Part shown: positions 32,164-40,323 of the stretch, piece after piece | Layout of the letters: the number at the start of each line of letters is the position of its first letter | How positions within the stretch are numbered: position 1 is the stretch's first letter | Notes under the pieces: generated by a model | The model's input: the letters and a program-made list of their open reading frames with translations, nothing else | What the model was told of the DNA's origin: nothing | The model's database searches: none | From: Gammaproteobacteria bacterium | GTDB lineage: Bacteria > Pseudomonadota > Gammaproteobacteria > Steroidobacterales > GCA-2729495 | DNA: 64,000 bases | Direction: 5' to 3' | Assembly: GCA_003695765.1 (NCBI GenBank) | Contig: RFHQ01000003.1 | Location: forward strand, 1-64,000 | Translations under genes and position numbers: made by a program

Positions 32164-32829
32164 CTAGTCGAGGCTGATGCGGATGCCGGCGGCCGCGGCC
32201 AGCGGCAGCAGGCTCGCCGCCAGCGCGAGCATCGCCGCGAGCAGCAGCAACGGACCGCTGATGTCCTCACCCTGGCCGGCCAGCGCGGTGGCCCGGGAAC
32301 CGAACATCAGCACCGGCAGGCACAGCGGCAGCACCAGCAGCGCGAGCAGACCGCTCGACTGGCGGATGCCGGCCGTCAGCGCCGCCCCCACCGAGCCCAG
32401 CAGGCTCAGCGTGGGCGTCCCGATCAGCAGGGTCAGGCACAGGGCCGCGACAGCATCGCCCGGCAAATAGTAGGTGACTGCCAGCAGGGGCGCCAGCGCA
32501 ACCAGCGGCAGCCCGGCGACCAGCCAGTGTCCGAGCGACTTGTATAGCATCAGCAGCGCCAGCGGATGCGGGCCGATCGCAAGTTGCTCCATACTGCCGT
32601 CCTCGATGTCCTGCCGGAACAGCGCGTTCAGGGACAGCAGCATGGCCAGCAGCGCGGCGATCCACAGCACGCCGGGGCCCAGGCTCTGCAAGACGTCGTG
32701 CCGCGGCGACAGCGCCAGCGGGAACAGCGAGGTCACGATCGCGAAGAACATCAGCGGACTGACCACGTCGCCCCAACGCCGGAAGGCGAGGCGCAGGTCG
32801 CGCAAGAGCATCGCTCGCAGCAATCGCAT
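32164..32829 (-). CDS. ccmB: Heme exporter protein CcmB
   Basis: MRLLRAMLLRDLRLAFRRWGDVVSPLMFFAIVTSLFPLAL; ALFRQDIEDGSMEQL. Confidence 0.95.
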   Translation of the reverse strand: MRLLRAMLLRDLRLAFRRWGDVVSPLMFFAIVTSLFPLALSPRHDVLQSLGPGVLWIAALLAMLLSLNALFRQDIEDGSMEQLAIGPHPLALLMLYKSLGHWLVAGLPLVALAPLLAVTYYLPGDAVAALCLTLLIGTPTLSLLGSVGAALTAGIRQSSGLLALLVLPLCLPVLMFGSRATALAGQGEDISGPLLLLAAMLALAASLLPLAAAAGIRISLD

Positions 32830-32833
32830 CGCG

Positions 32834-33442
32834 TCAGTCCGCTGCGCCCAGCCAGAGTTCGCGCGCCGGCAGCGCCTCCAGCGACTGGTGCATCGCCAGC
32901 AGTGCCAGTCCGCCGGCCGCGAGATGGCCCTGCAGGCGGCCTTGCAGGTAGGCCTGGCCCGCGGCGTCGAGATTCGTGAACGGTTCGTCCATGACCCAGA
33001 GGCGCGCCGGCGAGCTGAGCAGCCGCGCCAGCGCGGTCCGCCGCTGCTGCCCGGCGGACAGCTGCCGAACCGGCATGTCGGCGAGCGCTGCCAGGCCGAG
33101 TTCCGACAGCGCCGCCTGCCAGGCGCCGGCTGCTTGGCCGCGCAGCGCCGCACTGAATTCCAGGTTCTGCCGGATCGACAGGTCGCTCTTCAGCCCGGGC
33201 TGGTGGCCGTGCCAGGCGAGTGCCAGCGGATATTCGTCGCTGTCGGCGATCGGCTGGTCCTTCCAGAGCACGCTGCCCGCTTCGGGGCGAGTGAGCCCGC
33301 AGACCACGCGCAGCAGCGTGGTCTTGCCGGCGCCGTTCGGGCCGCGGACCAGCAGGACCTGGCCCTCGCCGAGCGCGAAATCCAGGTCTTCGAACAGGCA
33401 GTTGTCTCCGCGCCAGAGCGTCAGTCCGCGAGCAAGCAGCAA
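32834..33442 (-). CDS. ccmA: Heme ABC exporter ATP-binding protein CcmA
   Basis: LLVRGPNGAGKTTLLRVVCGL; LSAGQQRRTALARLL; LWVMDEPFTNLD. Confidence 0.96.
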   Translation of the reverse strand: MLLARGLTLWRGDNCLFEDLDFALGEGQVLLVRGPNGAGKTTLLRVVCGLTRPEAGSVLWKDQPIADSDEYPLALAWHGHQPGLKSDLSIRQNLEFSAALRGQAAGAWQAALSELGLAALADMPVRQLSAGQQRRTALARLLSSPARLWVMDEPFTNLDAAGQAYLQGRLQGHLAAGGLALLAMHQSLEALPARELWLGAAD

Positions 33443-33634
33443 ACTATAAATCCTTTTATAACAGGGTATTATGGAGACTATCCAGAAATTGCCGAATCTG
33501 GCTGGCCGCGACCGGCAGCGGCTTTACATAAGTCCCGGCGCTGCATAGACTCAAAATAGCACAGAACAAGAAGCCGATAACCGGCCCGGGTAGCGGTTTC
33601 GCCGATCGGCCCGGGCCGGCGGAGCCGCCGATCC

Positions 33635-34567
33635 TTGAACGCTGAAGCCATTGCCCGGTTAGCCCGGGAGCCAGTCGACCGCGATCGCTGCCTGCTGGCC
33701 GTGCGCGAGGCGATCGCCGATGGCGCGCCCTGCGCGGTCGTGACCGGCGACTCGCCGGCCGAGCTCGCGGCCCTGCTGCGCCGTTGCCTGGCCACGGCCC
33801 CGGTCGAGCATGCCGCGCACGTGGTGGCCGAGACGGCCTGCCCGCGTGCTTTCCTCGAGTCTCTGCTGGCGCAGTTCGGTTTCGAGCCGATCTCGGCCGA
33901 CGAGCAGGAACTGCTGAGCCTGCTGCGAATCTTCCTGCAACACGAAGGCCGCCATGGGCGCCGCAGCCTGCTGGCCATCGAGGAAGCGAACCGTTTCGGG
34001 CCGCGGGTGTGGCAGCTGCTGCAGGAGCTGCTGTCGATGCGGCCGGCGCCGTTGACGCTGCTGCTCAGTGGCGACCGCCGCTTGTTGCAGGTGCTGGAAT
34101 CGCCGGCCATGCAGCGGGTCGCGGCGTTGACCCGGCGGCGCTGGCGCTTGGGCCACGGCTCGCTCGCGCCGCCAGCCCACTGCCTGCAGCTCAGCCGCAA
34201 CGGCGAGATCCTGGGCCGCGTGCCGCTCAGGCAGCGACGCCTCTTGATCGGCCGGCAGCGGCAGAACGACCTGCCGCTGCCCAGCCACTACGTCAGCCGC
34301 CACCACGCCTTGTTGAGCGAGCGCCAGGACGGGTATTTGCTGGTCGATCTCAACAGCACCAATGGCACTTACGTCAACGGCGCGCCTGTCAGGGAGCGAC
34401 GCCTGGTGCCTGGCGACCTGATCGCGATCGGCGATTACCGCCTGCGACTCCTGGAGGCCGCGCCGGCCGCTGGCCCGCCGGCGGGATGGGTCCCGGAGGG
34501 CACGCGCCGCGTGTTCGCGGGCGGCCGGCCGCCGCCGTCGCGGCCCCGCCTGCGGCCGGTCGGCTGA
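33635..34567 (+). CDS. FHA-domain protein with N-terminal degenerate ExeA/AAA-like region
   Basis: C-terminal FHA: LLIGRQRQNDLPLPSHYVSRHHALL..VDLNSTNGTYVNG; N-terminal Walker-B-like SLLAIEEANRFGPRVWQLLQELLSM without recognisable Walker A. Confidence 0.78.
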   Translation: MNAEAIARLAREPVDRDRCLLAVREAIADGAPCAVVTGDSPAELAALLRRCLATAPVEHAAHVVAETACPRAFLESLLAQFGFEPISADEQELLSLLRIFLQHEGRHGRRSLLAIEEANRFGPRVWQLLQELLSMRPAPLTLLLSGDRRLLQVLESPAMQRVAALTRRRWRLGHGSLAPPAHCLQLSRNGEILGRVPLRQRRLLIGRQRQNDLPLPSHYVSRHHALLSERQDGYLLVDLNSTNGTYVNGAPVRERRLVPGDLIAIGDYRLRLLEAAPAAGPPAGWVPEGTRRVFAGGRPPPSRPRLRPVG

Positions 34568-34686
34568 ACCCCGTCACCAGCGCGCCCCGTCGATCCGATC
34601 ACGGCAGGCGGCTGCAAACCGGCTAGAATGCAGCGCCGGCCGCTCGCAGGCCGGTTCGCCTTGTCTGGTTTCGGGATACACGCGCT

Positions 34687-36495
34687 GTGAACGCCTCTGG
34701 TCGGGAAATCAATGCGGTCGCGTTTTCGCTCGTGTCGCTGCTCGTCGGCGTGGCCACCGGATATGGCGCGGTCGCCTTCCGCTGGCTGATCGGCTGGATA
34801 CACAACGCGGCCTTTCTCGGCCAGTTCTCGGCCGACTACGACGCCAACCTGTTTACGCCGGCGAGTCCCTGGGGGCCGTTCGTGATCCTGGTGCCGGTGG
34901 TCGGTGCGCTGCTGGTGACCTACCTGGTGCGCAATTACGCGCCCGAGGCCCGTGGCCACGGCGTGCCCGAGGTCATGGATGCCGTCTATTACCGGGCCGG
35001 CGTGATCCGGCCCGTCGTCGTCATCGTCAAGTCGCTGGCGTCGGCCATCTCCATCGGCACCGGCGCCTCCGTGGGCCGCGAGGGACCGATCGTGCAGATC
35101 GGCTCTGCGATCGCGTCCACGGCCGGTGGCTGGCTGCGGCTGGCACCCTGGCAACGGATCACGCTGGTGGCGGCCGGTGCCGGCGGCGGCATCGCGGCGA
35201 CCTTCAACACCCCGCTCGGGGCGGTGCTGTTCGCCGTCGAACTGATACTGCCGGAAGTGAGCGTGCGCACGTTCATGCCCGTGGCCATTGCGACCGGCAT
35301 GTCCACGGTGCTGGGGCGTCGTTACCTGGGCGATCAGCCGGCCTTCTCGCTGCCGGACAACCTGCCGGTACTGGACATCAGTTTTCTCGCTCTCGGCGAA
35401 TTCGCCCTCTTCGGTGCCCTGATCGGCCTGGCGGCCACGCTCTATGTGCGCGGCATCTACTGGAGCGAAGATCAGTTCGCCGAGCGAATTCGCAATGATT
35501 ACCTGCGGCACGTGGTCGGCATGGCGATCGTCGGCCTGATGTTCTACAGCTTTCTTAGAACCGCCGGCCACTATCACGTCGAGGGCGTCGGTTACGCAAC
35601 GGTGCAGGCGATCATCAACGGTGAACTGGCGGGCGGGCTGTTCCTGTTCCTGCTGTTCGCGGCCAAGCTCGTCGCGACCTCGGTGACGCTCGGCGCCGGT
35701 GCGTCCGGCGGCGTGTTTTCGCCGGCACTGTTCCTCGGGGCCACGCTCGGCGGCGCCTTCGGCACGGCGATCGACCTGCTGGCGCCGGGCGCCGCCAGTT
35801 CGGTGCCGAGTTTCGCGATGCTCGGCATGGCAGCGATGGTCGGCAGTGCCACCGGTGCAGCGATGACCGCGATCGTGATGATCTTCGAGATGACCCGCGA
35901 CTACGATCTCGTGATGCCGATGATCGTGGCCGTGGCCGTCGCTCAGGGAGTACGCCGCACGCTGTCGACGGACAACATCTACACGCTGAAGCTTACGCGC
36001 CGCGGACACTACATTCCCACGACCCTGCACTCGCACATGTTCATGGTGCGCCGCGCGGAGGACGTGATGAACCGCGATCTCGTCCGCCTGGACGGGCAGG
36101 TTCCGCTGCGGGATTTCGCGCGGCAGCTGCCGTCCTTGCCGCAGTTCGCGAATGTCCTGCTCTGTTCCGGCGACAGAATTGCAGGCTTGCTGGAAGTCGA
36201 TGCGACCTTGCGCTCATTGCCGCAACTGGATCCGGAGCTGCGCCTGGCTCAACTCGGGCACCGCGATTTCACAATCGTCCGCAAGGGCATGGTGATGTTC
36301 GACGTCATCAAGCGCATGAACCAGCGCAACGTGGCCGTGGCGCTGGTCGTCGGCGAGCGGCAGCGTGTGCCGCGGGCCGCCGATGTCGAAGGCGTGATCA
36401 CGCGCAATGAGCTGGCCGAGGCCGTATCGGAAAGCCTGAGTTTTCGGGCCAGCGCGGCCGATGCCGGCAGCCGGCCGGCCGGTCAGGCCGACTGA
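34687..36495 (+). CDS. ClC-family chloride channel/antiporter with C-terminal CBS domains
   Basis: GTGASVGREGPIVQIGSA, FNTPLGAVLFAVELIL, GAGASGGVFSPALFLGA, CBS-like tail. Confidence 0.93.
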   Translation: MNASGREINAVAFSLVSLLVGVATGYGAVAFRWLIGWIHNAAFLGQFSADYDANLFTPASPWGPFVILVPVVGALLVTYLVRNYAPEARGHGVPEVMDAVYYRAGVIRPVVVIVKSLASAISIGTGASVGREGPIVQIGSAIASTAGGWLRLAPWQRITLVAAGAGGGIAATFNTPLGAVLFAVELILPEVSVRTFMPVAIATGMSTVLGRRYLGDQPAFSLPDNLPVLDISFLALGEFALFGALIGLAATLYVRGIYWSEDQFAERIRNDYLRHVVGMAIVGLMFYSFLRTAGHYHVEGVGYATVQAIINGELAGGLFLFLLFAAKLVATSVTLGAGASGGVFSPALFLGATLGGAFGTAIDLLAPGAASSVPSFAMLGMAAMVGSATGAAMTAIVMIFEMTRDYDLVMPMIVAVAVAQGVRRTLSTDNIYTLKLTRRGHYIPTTLHSHMFMVRRAEDVMNRDLVRLDGQVPLRDFARQLPSLPQFANVLLCSGDRIAGLLEVDATLRSLPQLDPELRLAQLGHRDFTIVRKGMVMFDVIKRMNQRNVAVALVVGERQRVPRAADVEGVITRNELAEAVSESLSFRASAADAGSRPAGQAD

Positions 36496-36516
36496 GCGCG
36501 GCCAGGCTTGAGAAGC

Positions 36517-36825
36517 TGGTGCCCGGGGCCGGACTCGAACCGGCATGGGGTCGCCCCCGAGGGATTTTCTTACCCGCTACGGCTTTCGCCGCTGCTTCGC
36601 ATTTGGGGTCTGGACTTTCTCTTTGCCATGCCCCGTTGCCGGGGTGCAGGCAGGAGCCGTCAAGTCTCTACACTTTCCGCGATCCGGATCGCGGCTTAGC
36701 TCGGGATCGCCACCACCGCGATGTGCTGAGGGTTCCCCGAATTTGACTCCATTCACGCCGGCGGTTTCCCGGCCGGGTGCTCAAGTTTTCAAGTCCCTTG
36801 CGTCTACCAATTTCGCCACCCGGGC
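36517..36825 (-). tRNA. leuZ: tRNA-Leu(UAA), interrupted in the anticodon by a group I intron (exon 1: 36791-36825; exon 2: 36517-36568)
   Basis: Spliced minus-strand product GCCCGGGTGGCGAAATTGGTAGACGCAAGGGACTT|AAAATCCCTCGGGGGCGACCCCATGCCGGTTCGAGTCCGGCCCCGGGCACCA (87 nt). Acceptor GCCCGGG/CCCGGGC and anticodon stem AGGGA/TCCCT pair; loop CTTAAAA gives anticodon UAA. Same position as leuZ after pgsA-glyW-cysT in E. coli. Confidence 0.93.
36569..36790 (-). other. Self-splicing group I intron (likely IC3), 222 nt, no ORF, inserted between U34 and A35 of tRNA-Leu(UAA)
   Basis: Exon 1 ends in U and the intron ends in G. Core elements in order: P TTCGGGGAACCC (36730-36741), Q GATCCCGAGCTAAGCC (36693-36708), R GTAGAGACTTGACGG (36657-36671), S AAGAGAAAGTCC (36612-36623). 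P4-like TCGGG/CCCGA and P7-like GACTT/AAGTC pairings. Confidence 0.92.
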
Positions 36826-36834
36826 TGAAGCGGC

Positions 36835-36840
36835 ATTGTA
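36835..36840 (-). promoter_or_regulatory. Candidate -10 box (TACAAT) for the intron-containing tRNA-Leu
   Basis: Minus-strand TACAAT ends 9 nt before the mature tRNA 5' end; no convincing -35 seen. Confidence 0.4.
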
Positions 36841-36865
36841 GAGAAACCGGCGCCCGCAGGCATGA

Positions 36866-36890
36866 AAAACCCGGCCACGGGCCGGGTTTT
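36866..36890 (-). terminator. Intrinsic-terminator-like hairpin between tRNA-Cys and tRNA-Leu
   Basis: Perfect inverted repeat AAAACCCGGCC-N3-GGCCGGGTTTT followed by T on the minus strand. Confidence 0.75.
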
Positions 36891-36898
36891 GCGGTGAC

Positions 36899-36972
36899 TG
36901 GAGGCTAGGGTCGGAATCGAACCGGCGTACACGGCTTTGCAGGCCGCTGCATAACCACTCTGCCACCTAGCC
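36899..36972 (-). tRNA. cysT: tRNA-Cys(GCA)
   Basis: GGCTAGGTGGCAGAGTGGTTATGCAGCGGCCTGCAAAGCCGTGTACGCCGGTTCGATTCCGACCCTAGCCTCCA; acceptor GGCTAGG/CCTAGCC; loop CTGCAAA. Confidence 0.95.
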
Positions 36973-37077
36973 CGTCTAGCTTGCGCGGCGCAATGTAGCA
37001 CAGCGGCGCTGGCGCTGCGGCCGGCCGGCGCCGGCTGGGCGCCGGATGGCGTTGCCGCCATCCGGACCACGGGAGAC

Positions 37078-37153
37078 TGGAGCGGGCAACCAGATTCGAA
37101 CTGGCGACCTATACCTTGGCAAGGTATCGCTCTACCAACTGAGCTATGCCCGC
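37078..37153 (-). tRNA. glyW: tRNA-Gly(GCC)
   Basis: GCGGGCATAGCTCAGTTGGTAGAGCGATACCTTGCCAAGGTATAGGTCGCCAGTTCGAATCTGGTTGCCCGCTCCA; anticodon GCC. Confidence 0.96.
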
Positions 37154-37189
37154 GAGCGGAGGCCTATGGTATCGCTGCCCGGCCGACTG

Positions 37190-37801
37190 TCAAGAATGCC
37201 CGTCCTGCCCCATCAGGTGCGGCCAGGCCGCGCGGATGTACACGGCCATGGACCAAAGGGTCAGGCCGGCCGCCAGCAGCAGCAGGCCCTTGCCGATCGC
37301 GTAGACCGGCAGTCCCGCAACGGGCAGGTACCAGAGCATGGCGCCGAGTCCGACCATCTGCAGGATGGTCTTGAGCTTGCCGGATCCGGACACGGCGACG
37401 TGGTGGCGCCGGCCCAGTTCCGCCATCCATTCGCGCAGCGCCGACACCGTCAGTTCGCGGCCGATGATGATCGCCGCGGTGATCGCGACATGCGGCTGCG
37501 GGTCGGCTTCCACGATGACCGCCAGGGCCGTGGTCACCATCAGCTTGTCCGCGACCGGGTCCAGGAAGGCGCCGAACTGCGAGGTCTGGTTCAGGCGCCG
37601 CGCCAGGTAGCCGTCGAGCCAGTCGGTCAGGCCGGCCAGCGCGAACAGCAGCGCCGAGGCTGGCCGCGTCCAGGAACCGGGCCGGTCCAGCCAGGGCAAG
37701 CTGTCCGAGAGCTCCGGCAGGTAGAAGACCAGCACCACCAGCGGGATCGCGGCGATGCGAAACCAGGTCAACAGGGTGGCGATGTTGAGCTGTGGGGACA
37801 T
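37190..37801 (-). CDS. pgsA: CDP-diacylglycerol-glycerol-3-phosphate 3-phosphatidyltransferase
   Basis: CDP-alcohol phosphotransferase motif TDWLDGYLARRLNQTSQFGAFLDPVADKLMV. Confidence 0.96.
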   Translation of the reverse strand: MSPQLNIATLLTWFRIAAIPLVVLVFYLPELSDSLPWLDRPGSWTRPASALLFALAGLTDWLDGYLARRLNQTSQFGAFLDPVADKLMVTTALAVIVEADPQPHVAITAAIIIGRELTVSALREWMAELGRRHHVAVSGSGKLKTILQMVGLGAMLWYLPVAGLPVYAIGKGLLLLAAGLTLWSMAVYIRAAWPHLMGQDGHS

Positions 37802-37869
37802 CCGCGATGCCTGCCGGAAATCCGTGCCGGGCGCGCGGCCGATTGTAGCGCGTCGCGGCCCCCTGCCGC

Positions 37870-39696
37870 TCAGTCCCGGCCGCCGTTCAGGCGCTCGAAG
37901 ATTCGCTGCGCCAGCGCCTGGCTGATCCCCCGGACCGCGGCGATGTCCTGCACGCCGGCGCGCCGCAGGCCCTGGATGCCGCCGAAGCGCTGCAGCAGCG
38001 CGCGGCGCCGCTTCGGGCCGATCCCCGGCAGCTCCTCCAGCACCGATGCCTGGCGCTGGCGGCCGCGGCGCTGGCGGTGGCCGGTGATTGCGAAGCGGTG
38101 CGCCTCGTCGCGCAATTGCTGCAACAGGTGCATCGCGGGCGAAGCCGCGGGCAGGCGGACGGGATGCCGGTGGCCGGGCCGGTAGAGCCGGTCGCGCGCG
38201 GCCCGGCGCCCTTCTCCCTTGGCGATCCCGGCCAGTGCCACGCCGCCGAGCTGCAGTTCGTCGAACACGGCGCGGGCCGCCGCCAGCTGGCCCGGCCCAC
38301 CATCGATCAGCACCAGGTCCGGCAGCTTGCCCTCGGCTCGGCCACCGCGTCGATAGCGCCGCCGCAGCGCTTCAGCGATCGCGGCGTAGTCGTCACCGGC
38401 CGCGGCCGAGCGGATGTTGTAGCGCCGGTAGGCGGACTTGTCGGCGCCATGCAGGCCCCAGGCGACACAGGCGGCCACGGTGTGCTCGCCGCCGGTGTGG
38501 CTGACATCGAAGCACTCGATCCGTTCCGGCACCGACGGCAGCGCCAGCGCGTCGCCCAGCGCAGCGAAACGGCTCGCGAGGTCCGCGCGGCTGGCGAGCC
38601 GCGCCGCGACCGCCTCGGCAGCGTTGCGCGCGGCCATGTCCAGCCATTGACGCCGCAGCCCCCGGCAGCGTGTGGCGATGCGCACGCGCCGCCCGGCGCG
38701 CTCCGACAGCGCCGCCTCCAGCAATTCGCGCCCGGGGATCTCCCCGGCGAGCAGGATCTCCGGCGGCGGCGCCTGGTCGAAGTAGTGCTGGGCGACGATC
38801 GCTGCGAGGACCTCGCCGGCGCTGCCGTCCAGCCCGCCTCGGGCGAACAGGTTGCGACTGCCGAGCACGCGGCCGTTGCGGACCATCAGCAAGCCCACCG
38901 CCTGCACGCCGCCATCGCTGGCCAGGGCGAGCGCATCGGCATTGCACCGGCGGCTGCCGCTGACCGACTGGCTGGCCTGCAGGCGCTGCAGGGCGGCGAT
39001 CTGGTCGCGCAGCCGGGCCGCGGCCTCGAAATCGAGTTGTTCGGCGGCCGCTTCCATCCGGGCGGCCAGCCGGTCCAGCAGCCGCTCGTCCCGACCCGCG
39101 AGGAAATCCATCGCGTTCTCGACGTCCTGGCGATAGGCCTCGGCGTCGATCAGTCCGACGCAGGGTGCCGTGCAGCGGCCGATCTGGTGTTGCAGGCAGG
39201 GGCGGCTCCGGTTGGCGAAGAAGCTATCCCGGCATTGCCGGACGCGGAACAGTTTCTGCAGCTGCCCCAGCGCTTCGCGCACGGCCCAGGCCGTCGGATA
39301 CGGCCCGAAATACCGGCCCCTGCCCTTGCGCGCGCCGCGGTGAAACTCGAAGCGCGGGAAGGGCTGATCGCTGCTTACGTGGATATAGGGATAGCTCTTG
39401 TCGTCACGCAGCAGCACGTTGTAACGCGGTCGGTGCGCCTTGATCAGGTTGTATTCCAGCAGCAGCGCTTCGTGCTCGCTGGCCGTCACGGTGACCTCGA
39501 TGCGGGCGACCTGGTTCATCAGCGCCTGGGTCTTCGGGTGATGCGCGCGCGACCCGAAATAGCTGGTCACGCGCCGCTTCAGATCGCGCGCCTTGCCGAC
39601 GTAGAGGAGCTCGCCGCGGGCATCCAGCATCCGGTAGACCCCGGGGCGATGCGTCAGGGTGCGCAGAAATTCCTCGTGATCGAACTGCTCAGCCAT
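37870..39696 (-). CDS. uvrC: Excinuclease ABC subunit C
   Basis: GIY-YIG start LTHRPGVYRMLDARGELLYVGKARDLKRRVTSYF; IECFDVSHTGGEHTVAACV; C-terminal HhH. Confidence 0.97.
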   Translation of the reverse strand: MAEQFDHEEFLRTLTHRPGVYRMLDARGELLYVGKARDLKRRVTSYFGSRAHHPKTQALMNQVARIEVTVTASEHEALLLEYNLIKAHRPRYNVLLRDDKSYPYIHVSSDQPFPRFEFHRGARKGRGRYFGPYPTAWAVREALGQLQKLFRVRQCRDSFFANRSRPCLQHQIGRCTAPCVGLIDAEAYRQDVENAMDFLAGRDERLLDRLAARMEAAAEQLDFEAAARLRDQIAALQRLQASQSVSGSRRCNADALALASDGGVQAVGLLMVRNGRVLGSRNLFARGGLDGSAGEVLAAIVAQHYFDQAPPPEILLAGEIPGRELLEAALSERAGRRVRIATRCRGLRRQWLDMAARNAAEAVAARLASRADLASRFAALGDALALPSVPERIECFDVSHTGGEHTVAACVAWGLHGADKSAYRRYNIRSAAAGDDYAAIAEALRRRYRRGGRAEGKLPDLVLIDGGPGQLAAARAVFDELQLGGVALAGIAKGEGRRAARDRLYRPGHRHPVRLPAASPAMHLLQQLRDEAHRFAITGHRQRRGRQRQASVLEELPGIGPKRRRALLQRFGGIQGLRRAGVQDIAAVRGISQALAQRIFERLNGGRD

Positions 39697-40318
39697 CCAG
39701 TTCCCGTCGTGCCAGTGCGAAGACCTCGCGGAACATCGCCGGCGTCAGCCGTCGCGTCTGCGTGTTGTAACGGCTGCAATGGTAGGAATCCAGCAACAGG
39801 AAAGCCCCCAGCCGGTGCCCTGCCGCGTGTGCGAACGGGTGCGCGCGCAGTGGTTCAGCGCAGGCGCGCAGCACGGCCTCGTGGGCCACTCTGCCCAGCG
39901 CGATCACGACCTGCGGTACCGGCGGCGCCAGTTCCATCGCCAGGTAGTCGTTGCAATTGCGGATCTCCGCGGCTTGCGGCCGGTTGGCCGGCGGCAGGCA
40001 GCGGACGGCATTGGTGATCCGGCAATCGTGCAGCCGCAGGCCGTCACCGGCGTGCTCGCTGGTCGGACGACTGGCGAAGCCGAATTCGTGCAGGGTCGCG
40101 TAGAGCAGGATGCCCGCATGGTCGCCGGTGAACGGCCGGCCGGTGCGGTTGGCGCCGTGCATGCCCGGCGCCAGGCCGACGACCAGCAGCCGTGCCCGCC
40201 GCTCGCCGAAGGATGGCACCGGCGCCGCGTGGTAGCCGGGTTGCGCCTGCCGGACGCCCTCCAGATGCGCTGCCAGGCGCGGGCAGCGGCGGCAGGCGGC
40301 CGAGAATGCGGCGGGCAC
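39689..40318 (-). CDS. Uracil-DNA glycosylase, family 5 (UdgB)-like
   Basis: LVVGLAPGMHGANRTGRPFTGDHAG; DSYHCSRYNTQT; N-terminal Cys pairs for Fe-S. Confidence 0.85.
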   Translation of the reverse strand: MPAAFSAACRRCPRLAAHLEGVRQAQPGYHAAPVPSFGERRARLLVVGLAPGMHGANRTGRPFTGDHAGILLYATLHEFGFASRPTSEHAGDGLRLHDCRITNAVRCLPPANRPQAAEIRNCNDYLAMELAPPVPQVVIALGRVAHEAVLRACAEPLRAHPFAHAAGHRLGAFLLLDSYHCSRYNTQTRRLTPAMFREVFALARRELDG

Positions 40319-40323
40319 GGGAA

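Noticed and set aside
28781-33442. ccm cluster as a novel system
   Set aside because: All nine genes ccmA-I are in conventional System I order and appear intact.
36508-37070. Small ORFs overlapping the tRNA block (e.g. 36508-36699, 36519-36746, 36545-36841, 36804-37070)
   Set aside because: They cover tRNA-Leu, its intron and tRNA-Cys; translations contain tRNA signatures and no protein motif. In particular the intron encodes no homing endonuclease.
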